A DNA stretch of 64,000 nt from Eudorina sp. 2006-703-Eu-15 (GCA_003117195.1 BDSI01000037.1:257501-321500); one strand, 5' to 3'; counted from the first letter of the stretch, positions 24,901 through 37,360 are shown. Notes: a model not told the origin generated them from the letters alone. A program made the numbers and translations.

Positions 24901-25256
24901 TGGCACTGGCCGTCATGTTGCGGTTGTGAGGCGGCTTCGGGATCCCCGCGGCCATGATGGTTGTGCCTCACCACCGCCTGACGGCATGACGCCGTCCCGT
25001 GGGCCTTACCGGCCTTGCACCTGCCCGCCAGAGCTTTGCATCTGCCCGCCTAGTGGCCCGCGCAGCGCCATGCACCTGCCCGCTACAGCCTTGCACCTGC
25101 CCCCCTTGTGCCCGCCTTGTGCCCCCCGGGCAGAGTCTGCAAGCGCTCGTCGTGGAGGTCCAAGCCAAGACCGCGGCGCTTCTGGAGGCCGAGCGGCGCT
25201 TTTCAGAGCTCGAGGCCGTGATGCAGCGCATGGTGGCGCGGACGGGCGCGGCGTAG
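18952..25256 (+). CDS. Large coiled-coil protein, 15 exons
   Basis: Exons inferred at 18952-19047 (or -19050), 19123-19296, 19572-19746, 19999-20150, 20386-20620, 20947-21371, 21615-22258, 22510-22635, 22824-22970, 23261-23405, 23608-23790, 24058-24150, 24397-24527, 24761-24872 and 25134-25256. Phases close exactly and give about 986 aa. An in-frame TAA lies 12 codons before the ATG. Almost the whole protein is predicted alpha-helical coiled coil rich in Glu, Ala, Arg, Gln and Leu heptads. It is broken by a Pro/Gln-rich linker (exon 6, with PPPPAPQPPPQQQQQPQQP) and an Ala-rich run. Exons 8-12 encode repeating stretches of the AEARLAEALRQAEQAKAR type. There is no motor, kinase or other catalytic motif. 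It is likely a structural scaffold (cytoskeleton, centrosome or golgin type), but the family is not recognisable. The acceptor of exon 12 (GAAG) is weak. Confidence 0.8.
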
Positions 25257-25805
25257 CCGTTTGGGGGACATATACCGTGTGGGCTGCAGCAGCGCTGTCA
25301 TCCGGTGTATCGTGCGCAGTGAGTGCGGGCTCCGTATCAGTTGTTACATTTTTTGACCTGTGGTCGTTACTTACCTTCTCTTAACGTTGACACCCGCGGG
25401 ACGGCAACTTGCCACCGAGCATCAACCCACAGTGAGAGACGGGGGGAAGCGGGCTCTGTCTGCAAATCAGCCCTGTGATGGGTGTGCTCGGCCAAACGAA
25501 CCGCAGCACTCGTTTTCCCTTAACGAGAAGGTGTGCAATTACAAGTTGCAACCGACTAGCTTGGGGCAGTCCGTTCATTTATCTGACGGCGCAACCCGCC
25601 GCGGCAGAGGCGCCATGGTGGGGGTCGGGCGCCAGATTGTGTTCAACGGCATGCGGCACACGGCCCGCGCCGCGTTGCAGATACGGTACCGTATGTCGCG
25701 GGCCTTTCTTTAGGGGGCCTCCCAAAAGAATATCGTTTGGGGACCTACACCGTATAACGTCATGCGCACGTCCGAGTGCATATGCCTCCAATGTGCGTGC
25801 GCATG

Positions 25806-25810
25806 TGTAA
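25806..25810 (+). terminator. Candidate poly(A) signal TGTAA for the coiled-coil gene
   Basis: Sense-strand TGTAA about 550 nt after the stop. The opposing membrane-protein gene has its own candidate at 26281, so the two genes converge with roughly 0.5 kb between signals. Confidence 0.4.
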
Positions 25811-26280
25811 AAAATGCACGCGTGAGTCGCCGCGTGAAGCCTTGGGTCGGCCGCCACCACCAACAGCATCACCGACAAGTGCTTACGACGGGCTCACCAA
25901 CGGACTCGAGAAAAGCCAACGTGCCTGTTTGTTGATTCTGTTTCGAGATATGCAATTGCCCGGCACAACCGCTCGCCCGCGGGTTGGTGAGAGAAGGCCT
26001 CCCCCGTGAACCGGGAAGTGGAGCCCGCGAGAGACATCTGACAGCAGATAGATCTCTGTAGCTGCGGTACGACATCAAGATCAAGATCAACTTTGAAGGT
26101 GATGACACCCGCCTTCGGGTCTCGGCCTGCTCTGTGTGCACGACCCAGTGATTGCGTTGGGCCTCGAGCGCACATGACGCAACCACACATGTTGCTTCAA
26201 AGCAGCCCCCCCCCCCCGGTGCAGCAACAACCACTCTCCTTGCACCGCGTGCAACACCGTACCGCAGCCACGTCACTAAC

Positions 26281-26285
26281 TTACA
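26281..26285 (-). terminator. Candidate poly(A) signal TGTAA (minus strand) for the membrane-protein gene
   Basis: TTACA on the plus strand reads TGTAA on the minus strand, about 100 nt after the stop codon at 26387. Confidence 0.5.
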
Positions 26286-26386
26286 AATCCTTAGAAACAC
26301 GACCGAAAGGCATGCACCGCACGTGGTGAAAAGGGTCATAAGTAACCACAAGATCCGTCCGTTGGTAACCCGCTACTCAACCGCCC

Positions 26387-29300
26387 TCAAGAAGCTACTG
26401 CGCGTCGCAGCGCCGTTGCCTCTGGAACACCTTCCCCCGACGAACACAGGGCCTCTTTGCCGTCCGCCCTGGCGGCGCGCGGCCGCCCTGGCAGCACCGC
26501 ATCGTCGGCCCGCGGTGGCAGTGGCGGCGGCGGCGGCGGGCAGTGCAGCATCGCGAAGTCCACCCGGCGGGGCACCTCCACCACCACGCACGTCATGAAG
26601 CCGGCCAGCCAGATGATCAGGATGCGCGCCAGGCTGTGCGGGATGTGCAGCTGGTGCGCGGCCAGGAGGTAGAGCAGCGCGCAGTGCAGCGTGTGCTGCG
26701 GCAGGCGGCGCGCCGTGCGGACCTGCGGCGTGCGCGGGTGGCGGCGCGGCAGCGTCGGCGTCAGCAGTCCCCGACACGTACAAACACGGTACACACAAAC
26801 AAACAAGCAAGCCCAGTTAAGCCCTTCCCCAGGCCATATCTGCGCAACTACCGTACCAGCAGCTGTGTGTGTCGTCGAGGGTGTCTGTCTCATCGCGTCA
26901 ACCCCGCACCGCACCGCACCTGGTCGAAGGCGTTCCGCTGGATGCCGTCCATCAGCACCTCCAGCCCCAGCCCCCGCAGCCGCTGCTCCAAGCTGCCCGG
27001 CACCGGCAGCAGCCCCAGCGCCATCGGCAGCAACAGCACCGCCAGCTCCAGGTAGCCACACACCAGGACCCAGGCCTCCCGGCACGCCACAGCCCAGGGC
27101 GGGTCGGCGGGGAGGGAGCTCAGCGGGCGCGGCGGCGGCCGCCGGCGGTGCGGCGGCGCCGCGCCCGGCACCGCGGCGGCGGCGGGCGCGGCGAGCTGCG
27201 ACGCACGCCAGGGGGCGAGGCTGATCGCGGCTGCGGCGCAGCGGCTCATCACGTGGCCCAGCAACACGATGGCTTTGGGGGCGAATGCGAGGATGCGGAG
27301 GAGCAGGTGCGGGCCCACGAGCTACGGGCGGGCCGAGTGGGGACAAGGACAATGTCGGGGGCGAATTGGAGGCAGCGAGGGAAAGGCGATATGGGGACAC
27401 TTGGGGCAATGAAGCAGCGGCGGGGGGTGATGCGGATGGGTCAGATCGGGTGCGCGTACAGGGCCGCAGCGGCGGCGGTGCACGGGATTGCACGGCCGTA
27501 TGTGCATACCTAAATGCGTGACCCCTAGCCCGACCCTGGCACTACCGTCGCCTCTCACGGGAGCACGTCACGTAGGGTTGGGTACAGGAAATTGGTAGAC
27601 ATTTTCAAACTGCGCTGCAGCCAGAGCGACGGTTCGTAGGGTGGGGGGGGCATCCTCCTCGCACGTGCAGAAAATTTGGAGGACTGATAACCCTAGCGCC
27701 CGAAGTCCACAACGCCTTTTCCGCGCACGGCGCAGCCGCCCTCACCAGCAGCTCGTGTCTGTCGATGGTGCCGGACACCAAGTACGGGATGAGAAGGCAC
27801 ACAACGGTCTTGGCACAGATGTACGCCAGCGTGTAACCGTCCAGCGCCAGTGCCTGCCGGGCGTAGTACAGGCCGTACTTGGCCTCCGGCATCCGCCGCC
27901 GACCGTCGCGGCCGCCACTGTTGGCGGCGGTTGTCTCTAGCAGTACCTCCCCGTCGTGCTGCACGCCGCTGCCGGCGCCGCAGTCAACCGCCTCGCCGAT
28001 GTCGATGTGCTTCGCAGCCTCCGTCGAAAGCGTAACGGCCTTCACGAGCTGGGTCTCCGCTGCGGGGTGCGAGTGCGGGTGCGGTGCCGCTAGGGGACTG
28101 ACGGGCGCTGCCGGGTAGCCGAAGCAGCAGTCGCGCAGCGCCGTCAGAATCCGACGGCCGGACAGCAGCGTGCGCGCGGGCGGCCCGCCGGCGGTGGCGG
28201 CGGCAGCGGCGCTGAAGGCGCTCCTGTCGGTTGCCGCCGCCGACGCGCAGCTGGTGTCGTCAGACGTGCCGCCCAAGCCGCCACCGTTGCTGATGCTGCC
28301 GCATAAGTGGCAGGCCGCGTCTGACGCTTTGATGGCGGCTGCGTCACCTGCTCACCGCCGACGGCGCAGCATCCACATCCCCCGGAGGGAGGCGGGGCGG
28401 GCGGGCGGGCGGTTCAAATAGCTGGCAGGCGCATACGGTAGCCTAGGGCGAACGGCAGGCCGCCACTCCAGCAACAACCGTTCAGGCGGCTTTTCTTCGA
28501 GCATACACACGTGTGCAACGGTTGAACAGTCAAAACATAATTGTTGCGCCTGTGTACTCGGTCGCACCCATCACAGTCCATCCCCGGGAACCACGTTGGT
28601 GCGGGAACTGAAGACCGCTACAAAACACAGCAGCTTCCGACGGTCATCGTCCTACGGCCATCGCCCTACGGCCACTCCTTCAATCAGCGCATGCCCCCAG
28701 GGCCAGCTCGCCCTCTGTCCCTGCAACCCACACCCCAACCGCACACCCACACCCACGAACGCTCGCACCCACCACCCACACCCACACCCACGAACGCCCG
28801 CACCCACACCCACACCCACGAATGCTCGCACCTGCACAAGCCGCCCACGACTTGCCCGTCTCTGCCGCAGCGACCGTCACCTCCGCCGACACCCGCCTCG
28901 AGCCGCACCCCGCCGCTGCCGCTGCCGCTGCCGCCGGCTCCTTCGCCTCTCCTCGCCCTCCCGGGCCCCCAGCCCGCGCCGGCAGCCCCTCAGGCGGCGT
29001 CAGCTGCCGGCCCGCCACCACCCCTGGAGCCGCGGGCCGCACCGCAGGCTGGGCATGCTGGGGATGATGGTGTGAGGGTGGCGGCAGCGGCGACGGTTGC
29101 GGGAAAGGCGCGCCCGCATCGTGCGATGTTTCGCCGATGGTGTGCGTGTTGAAGGGCTGCGAATCCGTGTCGCCGGAAGTGGACGTCAGGTGACCGAAGG
29201 ACACGCGGCCGCTGTACATGGACGTGGCCGGTGCCGCTCCGAAACCGGCCCGGGTTTCGGGCTGCTGCTCTGCGGCGTCGGCGGCCGCCCGGACGCCCCG

Positions 29301-32300
29301 CCTGCGCGCGCCCAGGCTGGCGAGGCCGCCGCCGCTGGCCGTGTCTGCGCCATCTCCGCCGCCGCCGAAAGGCGCCCAGCCGGTCTGATGCGGCGGGGCC
29401 TCCGGCGCGTGGCCGCCGGACCCGCGCCGTCCGGACGTGTACGTCGCGGCGGCATCCCCGGTCCCAGGGCCGGACGCCGTCTCCACCTCTCCCTCGTCCT
29501 CCTCGTCCTCCTCGGCATCCCCGAAGGGGCTGAGACCTGACGCCAAGGCGAACGGACTTGGGATCACACTCCGCAGCGCCGTGTGCTGCGGCGCGGCGAC
29601 CGCTCCGCCGGTCCGCGGCGGGGCCTGGCTGCAGGGATGGGCGCCGCTGCCGCCGCCGTCGCCCGTGGCCATGGTCGTGGAGAAGGGACTGGCAACCTCG
29701 GCGGCAGACGCCGCCTCCCAGCGTGCGGTGGGACCCCGCGCGCCCGGGTACGCTGCTGGGGTTTGCGGCTGAAGACTTTCATGGGTGGGGTCCCGCTGGG
29801 TGCAATCGTCCTCCTCCTCGTCCGACTCCGGCCAGGGCGCCATGGCGGCCGCGAAGGGCGTGAACAGGGCCGCGGGCAGCTTAATGGGCGCCTCCTCTCC
29901 CGGCCCAGGGGCGTTCACGACGGCGGTTCCGCCGTGCTGCTCCTCTGTCGCCGCCTTCTCCCCCGCCCCCGCCCCCGCCCCCGCCGCCTCCTGCTCTGCC
30001 TCCTGCTCCCGCTCGTCGTCAAAGCCCCACGGCACCATCGCCGCCGCGAAGGGCGACGGCAGGGCTGCGGGGAGCTTGACAACAGCCGCCAGTGGGTCCC
30101 TGGTGCCGCTGGCGGTGGCGCCGGCAGCAGCGCCACCACCACCGCCCCGCGTGTCACCGCCGTCGGGACTGGGCATGTGCCGGACCTGGTAGTGGACGTG
30201 GTGCGCCTGCGGGTGGTCATCGTGGTCTGTGGTGGTGTCCGTGGGCGGCGCAAGGGCGGCGTCGCCCGCGCCCTGTCCCTCCGCCGCCTCCAGGCAGTCC
30301 TCCCACTCCTCCGTGGTCGCCTCACTGGGCGCCAGGCTGCGGAGGCTGGAGAACGCCGACGCGTCGCCGGGCGGCGCAGAGCCGCCGCCGCCGTCGCTGC
30401 CGCCGCCGCCGCCGATGCTGCCAGGCACGGCCTCTAGCATGGAGGCACTCAGGGCCGGCAGGGCGGCTGGCTCCGTCTCCATCTCCATCGCCGGTGGCGC
30501 GCGTGGGCTGGGGACGCGGCGGGGCGCCGCGTGGGTGGACGGCGGCGGCGGCGCGGCGGCGGCGGCGGCGGCCGTCGTCGGCGCCTGGCCCCTGGCCGCC
30601 ATCAGGACGTGCAGCTGCAGCGCGTCGTGTGCCGTACGTACGACAAATTGCGCGGAGGCAGGCATGCCGTTGGCCTCCAGGTACGTAACCAGTTGCTGCG
30701 CGACGCGCAGCACCGCCGCCGGCCCGTCGGCGGCCGCCGCCGCCGCCAGCTCCACCAGTTCGCTGCCGCCGCCGCCGCCGCCGCCGCCGCCAGCTGCCGC
30801 CGCGGCGCGCGTGGCTTCCGCCAGCTCCGCCCGCTCCAGCAGGTAGGCCATGTCGGAGATCAGCGGCGCGTAGTGATCACGCCACGCCGCGCCGCCGCAC
30901 GCCGCCGCCGCCGTCGCCGTACCGCCGTACTCCATCCTCATCACCTGGCTCAGCTGCGCCAGCTCCGCCGCCACCTCGCTCGGCACGGACAGCAGCGTCG
31001 CGATGTCGTACAGCAGCGGGCTGACGGCGGTGGCGGCGCCGGCGGCGGGCGCGAAGACCAGCTGCAGCACCGACGCGCGCGGCTGCGGCGGCACCGGCAG
31101 CAGCAGCACCTGCGGCCCCTCCCCCAGCACGCACGTGAAGTCCGCCAGCAGCACGCCGTGCTGCACCAGCAGCAGTCGCAGCGTCTGCGGCACCGCGGAG
31201 TTGATCCCCAGCTCCAGCTCCGAGGCGGGTGCGCCGGCGGCGGGTGCGATGGGCACACACGGCGTCCAGGCGCACTCCACCATGATGGGCTGCGGGTGCA
31301 CGCTGGCTGCAGCCGGGGCGGCTTCGCTTGCGCCGGGGCCGCCCGACGCCGGGGGATTGCCAGCGCCGCCGCCGCTGCCACGGTTGTGGTAGCCGCCGTA
31401 GCTTCCGGCACCGGCACCGTTGACGCCCCCGGCCGCCCCAGGGCCGAAGGGCGGCAGCAGCGGAGGGAGCTCCGCCGGCGCCCGGCCGGGCTGCTGAGCC
31501 ACCATTGCCGCGCCGCCGACTGAGCCGTACGGCACTGACGGGCGTCCGGCCGCGCTCGGCGCCGGCACCCCGCCCCACGGCGCCATGCCGTCGAGCGCAG
31601 GCCCGGCAGGAAACGGCGCTGCCGCCGCCGCCGCCGCCGCCGCGGCCGCTGTTGCCACACCGTCGTCCGCAAGTTGCGGTGGCTGGAGTCCGACCGTCGG
31701 CGACATCTCCTGCGCAAAGCCCGGCGGGGGGCACTGCTGCGGGTACTGCTGCTGGTGGCACTGGTTGTAGTACGAGTCCAGCTGACCCATGGGTCCCTGC
31801 ACCGTCCAGGGGCCCACGTGCCTCGCATCGGGCAGCACCGGCGGCAACGCCTGGTGCAGCTCCGGCGGCACCAGCGGCGCCGGCGTCGGCGCGGGCAGCC
31901 AGTCCACCACCTGGCCCGTCCACTCCGGCACCTGCCATAGCGGCAGCGACGAGGCCGCGTCGCCGTGCAGGGTCGACGACGCCTCCGGCGCCGGCAGCGC
32001 CGCGACGGACCCACAAGGGCCGTCGCCGCCGCCGCCGTTGCCGCCGCCGCTATAGCCCGCCAACGGCGCCTCCTCGGGCGCCGTCTGCTGCACCACAAAC
32101 ACGCCGCCGCCGCCGCCGTCACCGCCGTCACCGTCGGCCAGCTCCGTCGCCGCGGGTTTAAAGGCAGCCGCGGCGGCGTCGAACGGGTAGTGCTGCTGCC
32201 GCTGCTGTAACTGCTGCTCCTGCCCCCGCTGCTGCGGCTCCTGCCCCTCAGGTTGGGGCGATGGTCCGCTGCGGCGCTGCATCAGGGCCGCCACCGCCGC

Positions 32301-35300
32301 CGGGTCCAGCCCCATGGCGGTCGCGAGCTGCTCGTCCAGCTCCACCACCTGCTGCGTCATCTGACCGTCGAAGCCCCGCACCCAGGCGATCAACTGCACG
32401 CACCCCTCCACCACCACGAACCCGCCGCTGCGCGACCCGACGGCCGCTGCCGGCCTCCGCGGCGACGGCGCCGCCGCCGCCGTCGCCAACGCCGCGGCGG
32501 CCGGAGGCCGCGGGGCCAGCACCACCGCGGCGCCTGGGGCGCATTCGACGGCGGCGTCGGCGGGGGCCAGGGTCAGATGAGCCTGCGGCGCGGCGCCGCC
32601 GCCGAGGACTGGGAGGCCGCTGTGTGCTTTGGCGCCCCGGGGAAAGATCAGCGGCGCCACGGCGGAGGCCAGGCGTGTGGCGTACTCCTCGTGGCTGCCC
32701 GGCGGGTGGTGCACCTGCGGCGGGGAGTGGGTGGCGGGTGGCGGGTACCGTAGGGGGTAGTGAGTGGGGGCGGACCCGCACAACGGCACCGAGAAACCGT
32801 GGCAGCAGCATCAATTCCGGCCCCAACGAGTTGCGCGGCTGCTTACGTTTCAGAAGTGAGTTTCAGAAGTGAGTTTCAGAACTGAATCCCATCCGCCCCT
32901 GTGCGCGCACCTTGATGCTGAACGTCTGCATGAGCGTCAGCCCCTTGTACGACAGCTGCGGCCGAGGGCGGGCCGCGCCCCCGTCCCGAGCCGCACCCGG
33001 CGCGGCCGCCGTTGTCGCGACCGCCGCCGTCGACCTGTGCCCGGTGCCGGTGCCGCGGGGGCCGCCGCCCTCCACCTCCGCCCTCCGGTGGGGGGCCACG
33101 TGGAGGGAGACGGCCTTCAGGGTGCCGCGGAGGGGCGCGACGGAGGCCGGGGCCCGGGCCGCCGCCGCCGCCGCCGCCGCCGCCGCTGCGTGCGCATCGT
33201 GAAGGTCCGGCGGCGGCGCTGCCGCTGCGTGCCGCAGCTGGGCCCCCCTGGTGGGCGGGTGCGACGCTGGGGGCGGCGCCGTCACTGGTGAGGGCAGCGG
33301 GGGGTCGGAGGGCAGCGGTGGCGGGTGCGCGCCCCGGGGTGTGCTGCCCTCCGCGCTGGCACTGGCACTGGCGGTGCGGGTGGCTGTAGGCAGCTCGGAG
33401 GAAGGGGACGGGCCGGACAGCTGCGCCGCATCGTTGCCGCAAATCGTCAGGCTGCCGCCCCCGCCGCCGCTCGAAGTTGGATCGCCCGGACTGACGGACC
33501 GGGCCCTGGCAGCGCTGCCGCATTCACCGCCGTCAGCGCTGGCATCCCTCGCGGCCGGCGCGGCCGCACGTGGCGGTGCGCTGTCGTCGCCACGGTCGCG
33601 GGCGGACGCCTTCCTCGCGCGGCCACGGCCATGCCCATGCCCGTGCCCATGCCCATGCCCCTGACCGAGACCGTGGCTGCCCTTGGCGCTCTCTTGGCGC
33701 CGCGCGGCGCCGCCGGCGTGCTGGGTGCCCCCTCGCACCTCCGCCGCCGCCAGCCTCGCCAGGAAGCGCATCCGCAGGCACCGCTCCGACCACCACCAGA
33801 AGCAGATGGGCACCAGCGACAGCGGCAGCAGCAGCGCCAGGTGCCGGCCGGAGGCGGCGCGCCAGGCCGACACGGAGGGCACCTCCGCCGGCGCGGCCGC
33901 GGCGACACCACCGGCCATGGGGCCGCGCGATGTGTCCGCACAGAAGGCGGGGGTGTCCGCGCCGGCGGCGGCGCCGGCAGCCTCCGCCGCTGCCAGGGCG
34001 GCGCGGAGGGCGGCGTCCTGGACGTCGATGCAGCCGCCCAGCAGCGCCAGCACCAGCGTGCGGATGCAGCTGACCAGGAGCAGCGACTTGAACCGGAGCT
34101 GCGGGGCGGGCGGGGCGGGGCGGGGTGTTCATCGGCGAGTAAGGCAGCGAGACATCTCGCGCGAGCGAGGCCACATGCCGACGACACTCAATGCGAAGTT
34201 GCAAGCAAGGCAGGGCCTTTGACTTTCCCACCCACCCAGCCAGTTCCCTCCCTCCCACCCACCCACCCTCATGCCCCCTGTCATGAGCGCCACCACCGCC
34301 GTGTCCCAGCCCGGCCGCCGCAGCGCTTCCGCCACCAGGTGGTAGGAGCCCTGACGCCACCACCGCCGTGGGCCCGACAGCAGCAGCGTCAGCGGGATGG
34401 CCACCGCCCAGGACTGCAGCGGCGTCACCGTCAGCGCCACGGCCCGCCACCGCAGCCACGCGCGCCACGCGCGACCCGTGGGTCGGCTGGCGGCGCCCGC
34501 CGCAGCCAGCGCCAGAAGCCACGCCGTCACGAGCAGCATGCCGAGGGTGTTGAACACCACGCCCCAGTCGTGAAGCTGTGAGGGGCGCTGGAGGGAGTAG
34601 AACAGCGGGTGCGCCAGCACGTGGCGGATCTGGGGTGGTGGCGGTGGCGGTGGGCATTGTGGCGGCGGGCGCGGCAGCGGGTGCGGGCGGGGAGGGCACG
34701 GTGTACCATATATCCATATTGGTTTCGTTGGACATGTGCGTACGTGGGGGGGGAGGTGCGGGGGAGGAGTGCGTCTCGTGGTGGGCAGGATGTGGGTCGA
34801 GGGCGCCTTCCCCGACGGGTCGGAGATCCCAGCCCCCGATGCGCCGTGCGTGTAGCTCCCGTGCTGGGTGGCCCGACCCTCCATGCAACCCTAGGGTTTC
34901 ACCCCCCACTCCCCCTCCCACTCCCCCTCCTCCCCTCCCCTACCCTCCTTCCCCCTCCTCCACGCGAATAGGCACGGATGCGGACGGCATGTGAGCTCGT
35001 GGCGATCGAGATAGCCGGCATCCCGGGTGCCCCCTCCCCCGCCTCGGCCCCCGGGGCGCCCCTCCCTCTAGGGTTCCTCTTACACGCGCCCCTGCCTGCC
35101 TGCCCACGTACGACCCCTACCTGCGCCCCGGAGGGCCCCTCGCAGGGGTAGCCCGGCAGCACCGCGCCCGCCGCCTTCTGCTGCGCGCAGCTCCAGGCCA
35201 GCGGCGCCGAGGGCTGCACCTGGTGGATGGAGCGCAGCGCGAAGGAGATCTCCACGCCCGTCGCGTAGAAGAGGTGCATCAGCAGGCAGTGCGCGAAGTT

Positions 35301-35907
35301 GCTGCGGGCGAGGTAGTTGCAGAAGCGGCTCTCCAGCTGCGCGTCGGCGAAGTCGAGGCTCCAGCCGCCCAGCACGCGGTCGTGCGTTGTGAAGGGACTA
35401 CTGGCGGTCGTGGCTGCGGCTGTGAACCCGCGCGCGCTTTCGTCCGTGTTATTGCTGTTGTCGTTGTTGTTATTGGTGGTGGTGTTGCCTCTGTTGTTGC
35501 TTGCGGTGCTGGTCGTATTATTATTATTATTGCTACTATGGATGTCGTTGTTGGGCTGGCAGCTCATAAGCTGTTCAGCGCGCTGCAGCATTTGTACGTT
35601 TTTGGCGCCGGCATGTTCTCAGGGTGTCCGTGGCAGCAGAAGGCCCGCGCCTGAGAGAAGCGCCATCGACGCTGACAGAAGGGGCTTCAATCCCGGGTGC
35701 TGCGGCAAGGTCATCAACTGGATCGTAAGCGGCGGGACGCTGGTTTGGCTTCGGCCTGTCCTCGCAGCTGGTCTTTTTGCGCTCCGTACAGTCTTCAAAG
35801 TCGCAGCCAGCAGGTATGTCGCTCAGCCACATGAAGTGCTTTCCTCCAAAGCTAAGGGCCTCGTCTGGCGGCCAGGTGGCAACCTCGCTTTGCGATTTGG
35901 GGATCAT
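26387..35907 (-). CDS. Very large multipass membrane protein, function unknown
   Basis: Exons inferred on the minus strand: 35907-35677, 35582-35121, 34629-34267, 34098-32911, 32714-28832, 28338-27746, 27321-26920 and 26722-26387. All phases close, giving about 2,485 aa. The first exon is the least certain; a start at 35591 would also work. The N-terminal third has about five hydrophobic segments in exons 2-4, for example around residues 165-185, 245-275, 290-320, 355-375 and 480-500. A His/Gly run (GHGHGHGHGHG) follows. A roughly 1,400-residue soluble, low-complexity region then fills the 3.9-kb exon. The C-terminus has four or five more membrane segments in exons 6-8, e.g. CVVVEVPRRVDF next to the last. 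The topology suggests two membrane blocks joined by a huge cytosolic or lumenal loop. I recognise no channel, transporter or cyclase signature. Confidence is high that it is a gene and low for function. Confidence 0.72.
27582..27640 (+). repeat. Dispersed repeat C, copy in membrane-protein intron
   Basis: GTACAGGAAATTGGTAGAC then TTTTCAAACTGCGCTGC and GCCAGAG. Same family as copies in SMU1 introns at 53475, 54808, 59082, 59352 and 60565. It lies inside the intron between 27321 and 27746. Confidence 0.8.
28729..28831. repeat. CCCACA-rich minisatellite abutting a splice donor
   Basis: Irregular units of CACCCACACCCACGAACGC. On the minus strand they lie immediately downstream of the proposed 5' splice site of the 3.9-kb exon. 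The exon frame remains open through the repeat to 28680, so the exact end of that exon is the main uncertainty of the model. Confidence 0.85.
34134..34231. repeat. Dispersed repeat D, copy 1
   Basis: Shares GGCGAGTAAG, GCAGCGAGACAT, ATGCGAAGTTGCAAGCAAGG and CAGGGCCTT with the copy at 38251. It fills more than half of a 168-bp intron of the membrane-protein gene. Confidence 0.85.
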
Positions 35908-37355
35908 CCTTGTACCTTGTCATGCTGGATTGTGTGTTGCTTTAGGTTGCACGTAGCTCATCGAGCGCTTCGGATTATTGAAGTGGATGGTGTTATTGTT
36001 GGATGGTTGTCGCCACCGGCTTAGGGTGCACAGAAGCCAGATTGGCACTGCGGGATGACGGGGCGCCCAATCGGATGGCGTTGGACGGTGACCCCTTCTG
36101 GGCACTTGTCGTACATCTAATTTCATTTTAGGCACGCACAGCTGGCAACGGTGGCTGTGTTTTCCCGGCGTTTCGTGGGCTGTCATCAGCACCAGGTGCG
36201 ATAAACAACAGCGTTTGTTCCTTTTCCACCGGCTATAAGGGGGAAGAATGCCATAGAACGGATGCCTGTCGTGAGCGAGACGCGTGGTCTACATTAGGTT
36301 TTTATTGCAATATTTGGCCTCTGCGTGTTGTTGGCTTCAGAGCTGCAAAAGCAGACATGTAGCAGGAAAGACCCGTGGGTCGGTGAAGGGTTCGCTCCGT
36401 TGGGCTATGCGCGCCGTGCACGAAGGGTCAACTTTTCTCGTCCGTACGGACTAATTACGCGACCTACAGCTGTGAGCACAGCAATTAAATTCGCCCAGAC
36501 GTTTCCATTACAACTGACCGAGGTGGCCACAACTTCCACTTGAGACGTGCGAGTTCTGTAGGAATCGAGAAGGAATCACGATCAGGCCTTCCGACCATCA
36601 GTCGGGGCGTCTCAGACCCAGCTAACGCCGCGCAGCGATCCCGATCGGTCGCACACAACAGCATCGTTGAGGCGACTGCCTGCCGGGGCTGAGGTCAGTT
36701 GTTCCTGGGCGCTTCCCCATCAGGTTCGTTCGAGTTGACGAGCGCGCTCAATTGCAGCAAGACACAGCAGCACAATCCGAACAATCATGATCTTTAAAAG
36801 TAAAGCGGCCCTGCTGGTGCGGCGCTTGCGCCCAGAACAGCGAGAAGGCGCCTCTCGTCCCTGGAGGGTCCGATAGATGGGCGGCGTCGAATAATCTCAT
36901 CAACTCATCCTGATTCGCCACCGAAGGGGGCCACCAGCACCGCATCGCAGCGGAGCAAAATTTGGTGGCCTATCAGACTTCCATACCAAACGAATTCCCA
37001 AACATGGGAAAAACCAACAACACGCACGGCAGCATCGCGCTGCGCGGCGACTGCCACAAGTTCACGTGTCACAGTTCGGAAATATCCTTTGCCTTGGGTC
37101 GTCGTTCGCTTAGGGAGTTCAAAAAGTCCATCAACTTTCTTGCCCTCATTCGTTTCAGTCATTCGAAGGTGTGCAGTGCTGTCCAATAATGCCCACATCC
37201 CCCGCTGGCCAGTGCGCTCCGCCGGTCTGTCAATCCACCTCCCGCAACCATGCGTCACCTTAATTCTCCCCGACACCATCTTCCCCCCAAAAGCAGCCGC
37301 TTGTTCTGTCTCCTGCCCATCTCAACCTCTTCGACAACCCCATTTCAATCTCTTA
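35908..37355. other. Intergenic region between Hsp40 3' end and membrane-protein 5' end
   Basis: No gene could be supported. A 124-codon minus-strand frame at 36905-37279 has no recognisable domain and no flanking splice logic. The part next to 35907 should contain the promoter and possibly further 5' exons of the membrane-protein gene. Confidence 0.5.
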
Positions 37356-37360
37356 TTACA
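37356..37360 (-). terminator. Candidate poly(A) signal TGTAA for the Hsp40 gene
   Basis: Minus-strand TGTAA about 390 nt past the stop codon at 37751, consistent with an algal 3' UTR length. A (TCCG)n run at 37672-37698 lies within this putative UTR. Confidence 0.5.

Noticed and set aside
29583..31523. Plus-strand Arg/Gly-rich frames of 200-330 codons
   Set aside because: Shadows of the GC-rich 3.9-kb exon on the other strand.
33325..34581. 418-codon plus-strand frame
   Set aside because: Antisense to exons of the membrane-protein gene, whose minus-strand frame has hydrophobic segments and consistent splice phases.
36905..37279. 124-codon minus-strand frame between Hsp40 and the membrane gene
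   Set aside because: Composition is plausible but no motif, start context or neighbouring exon supports it; left as undecided intergenic DNA.
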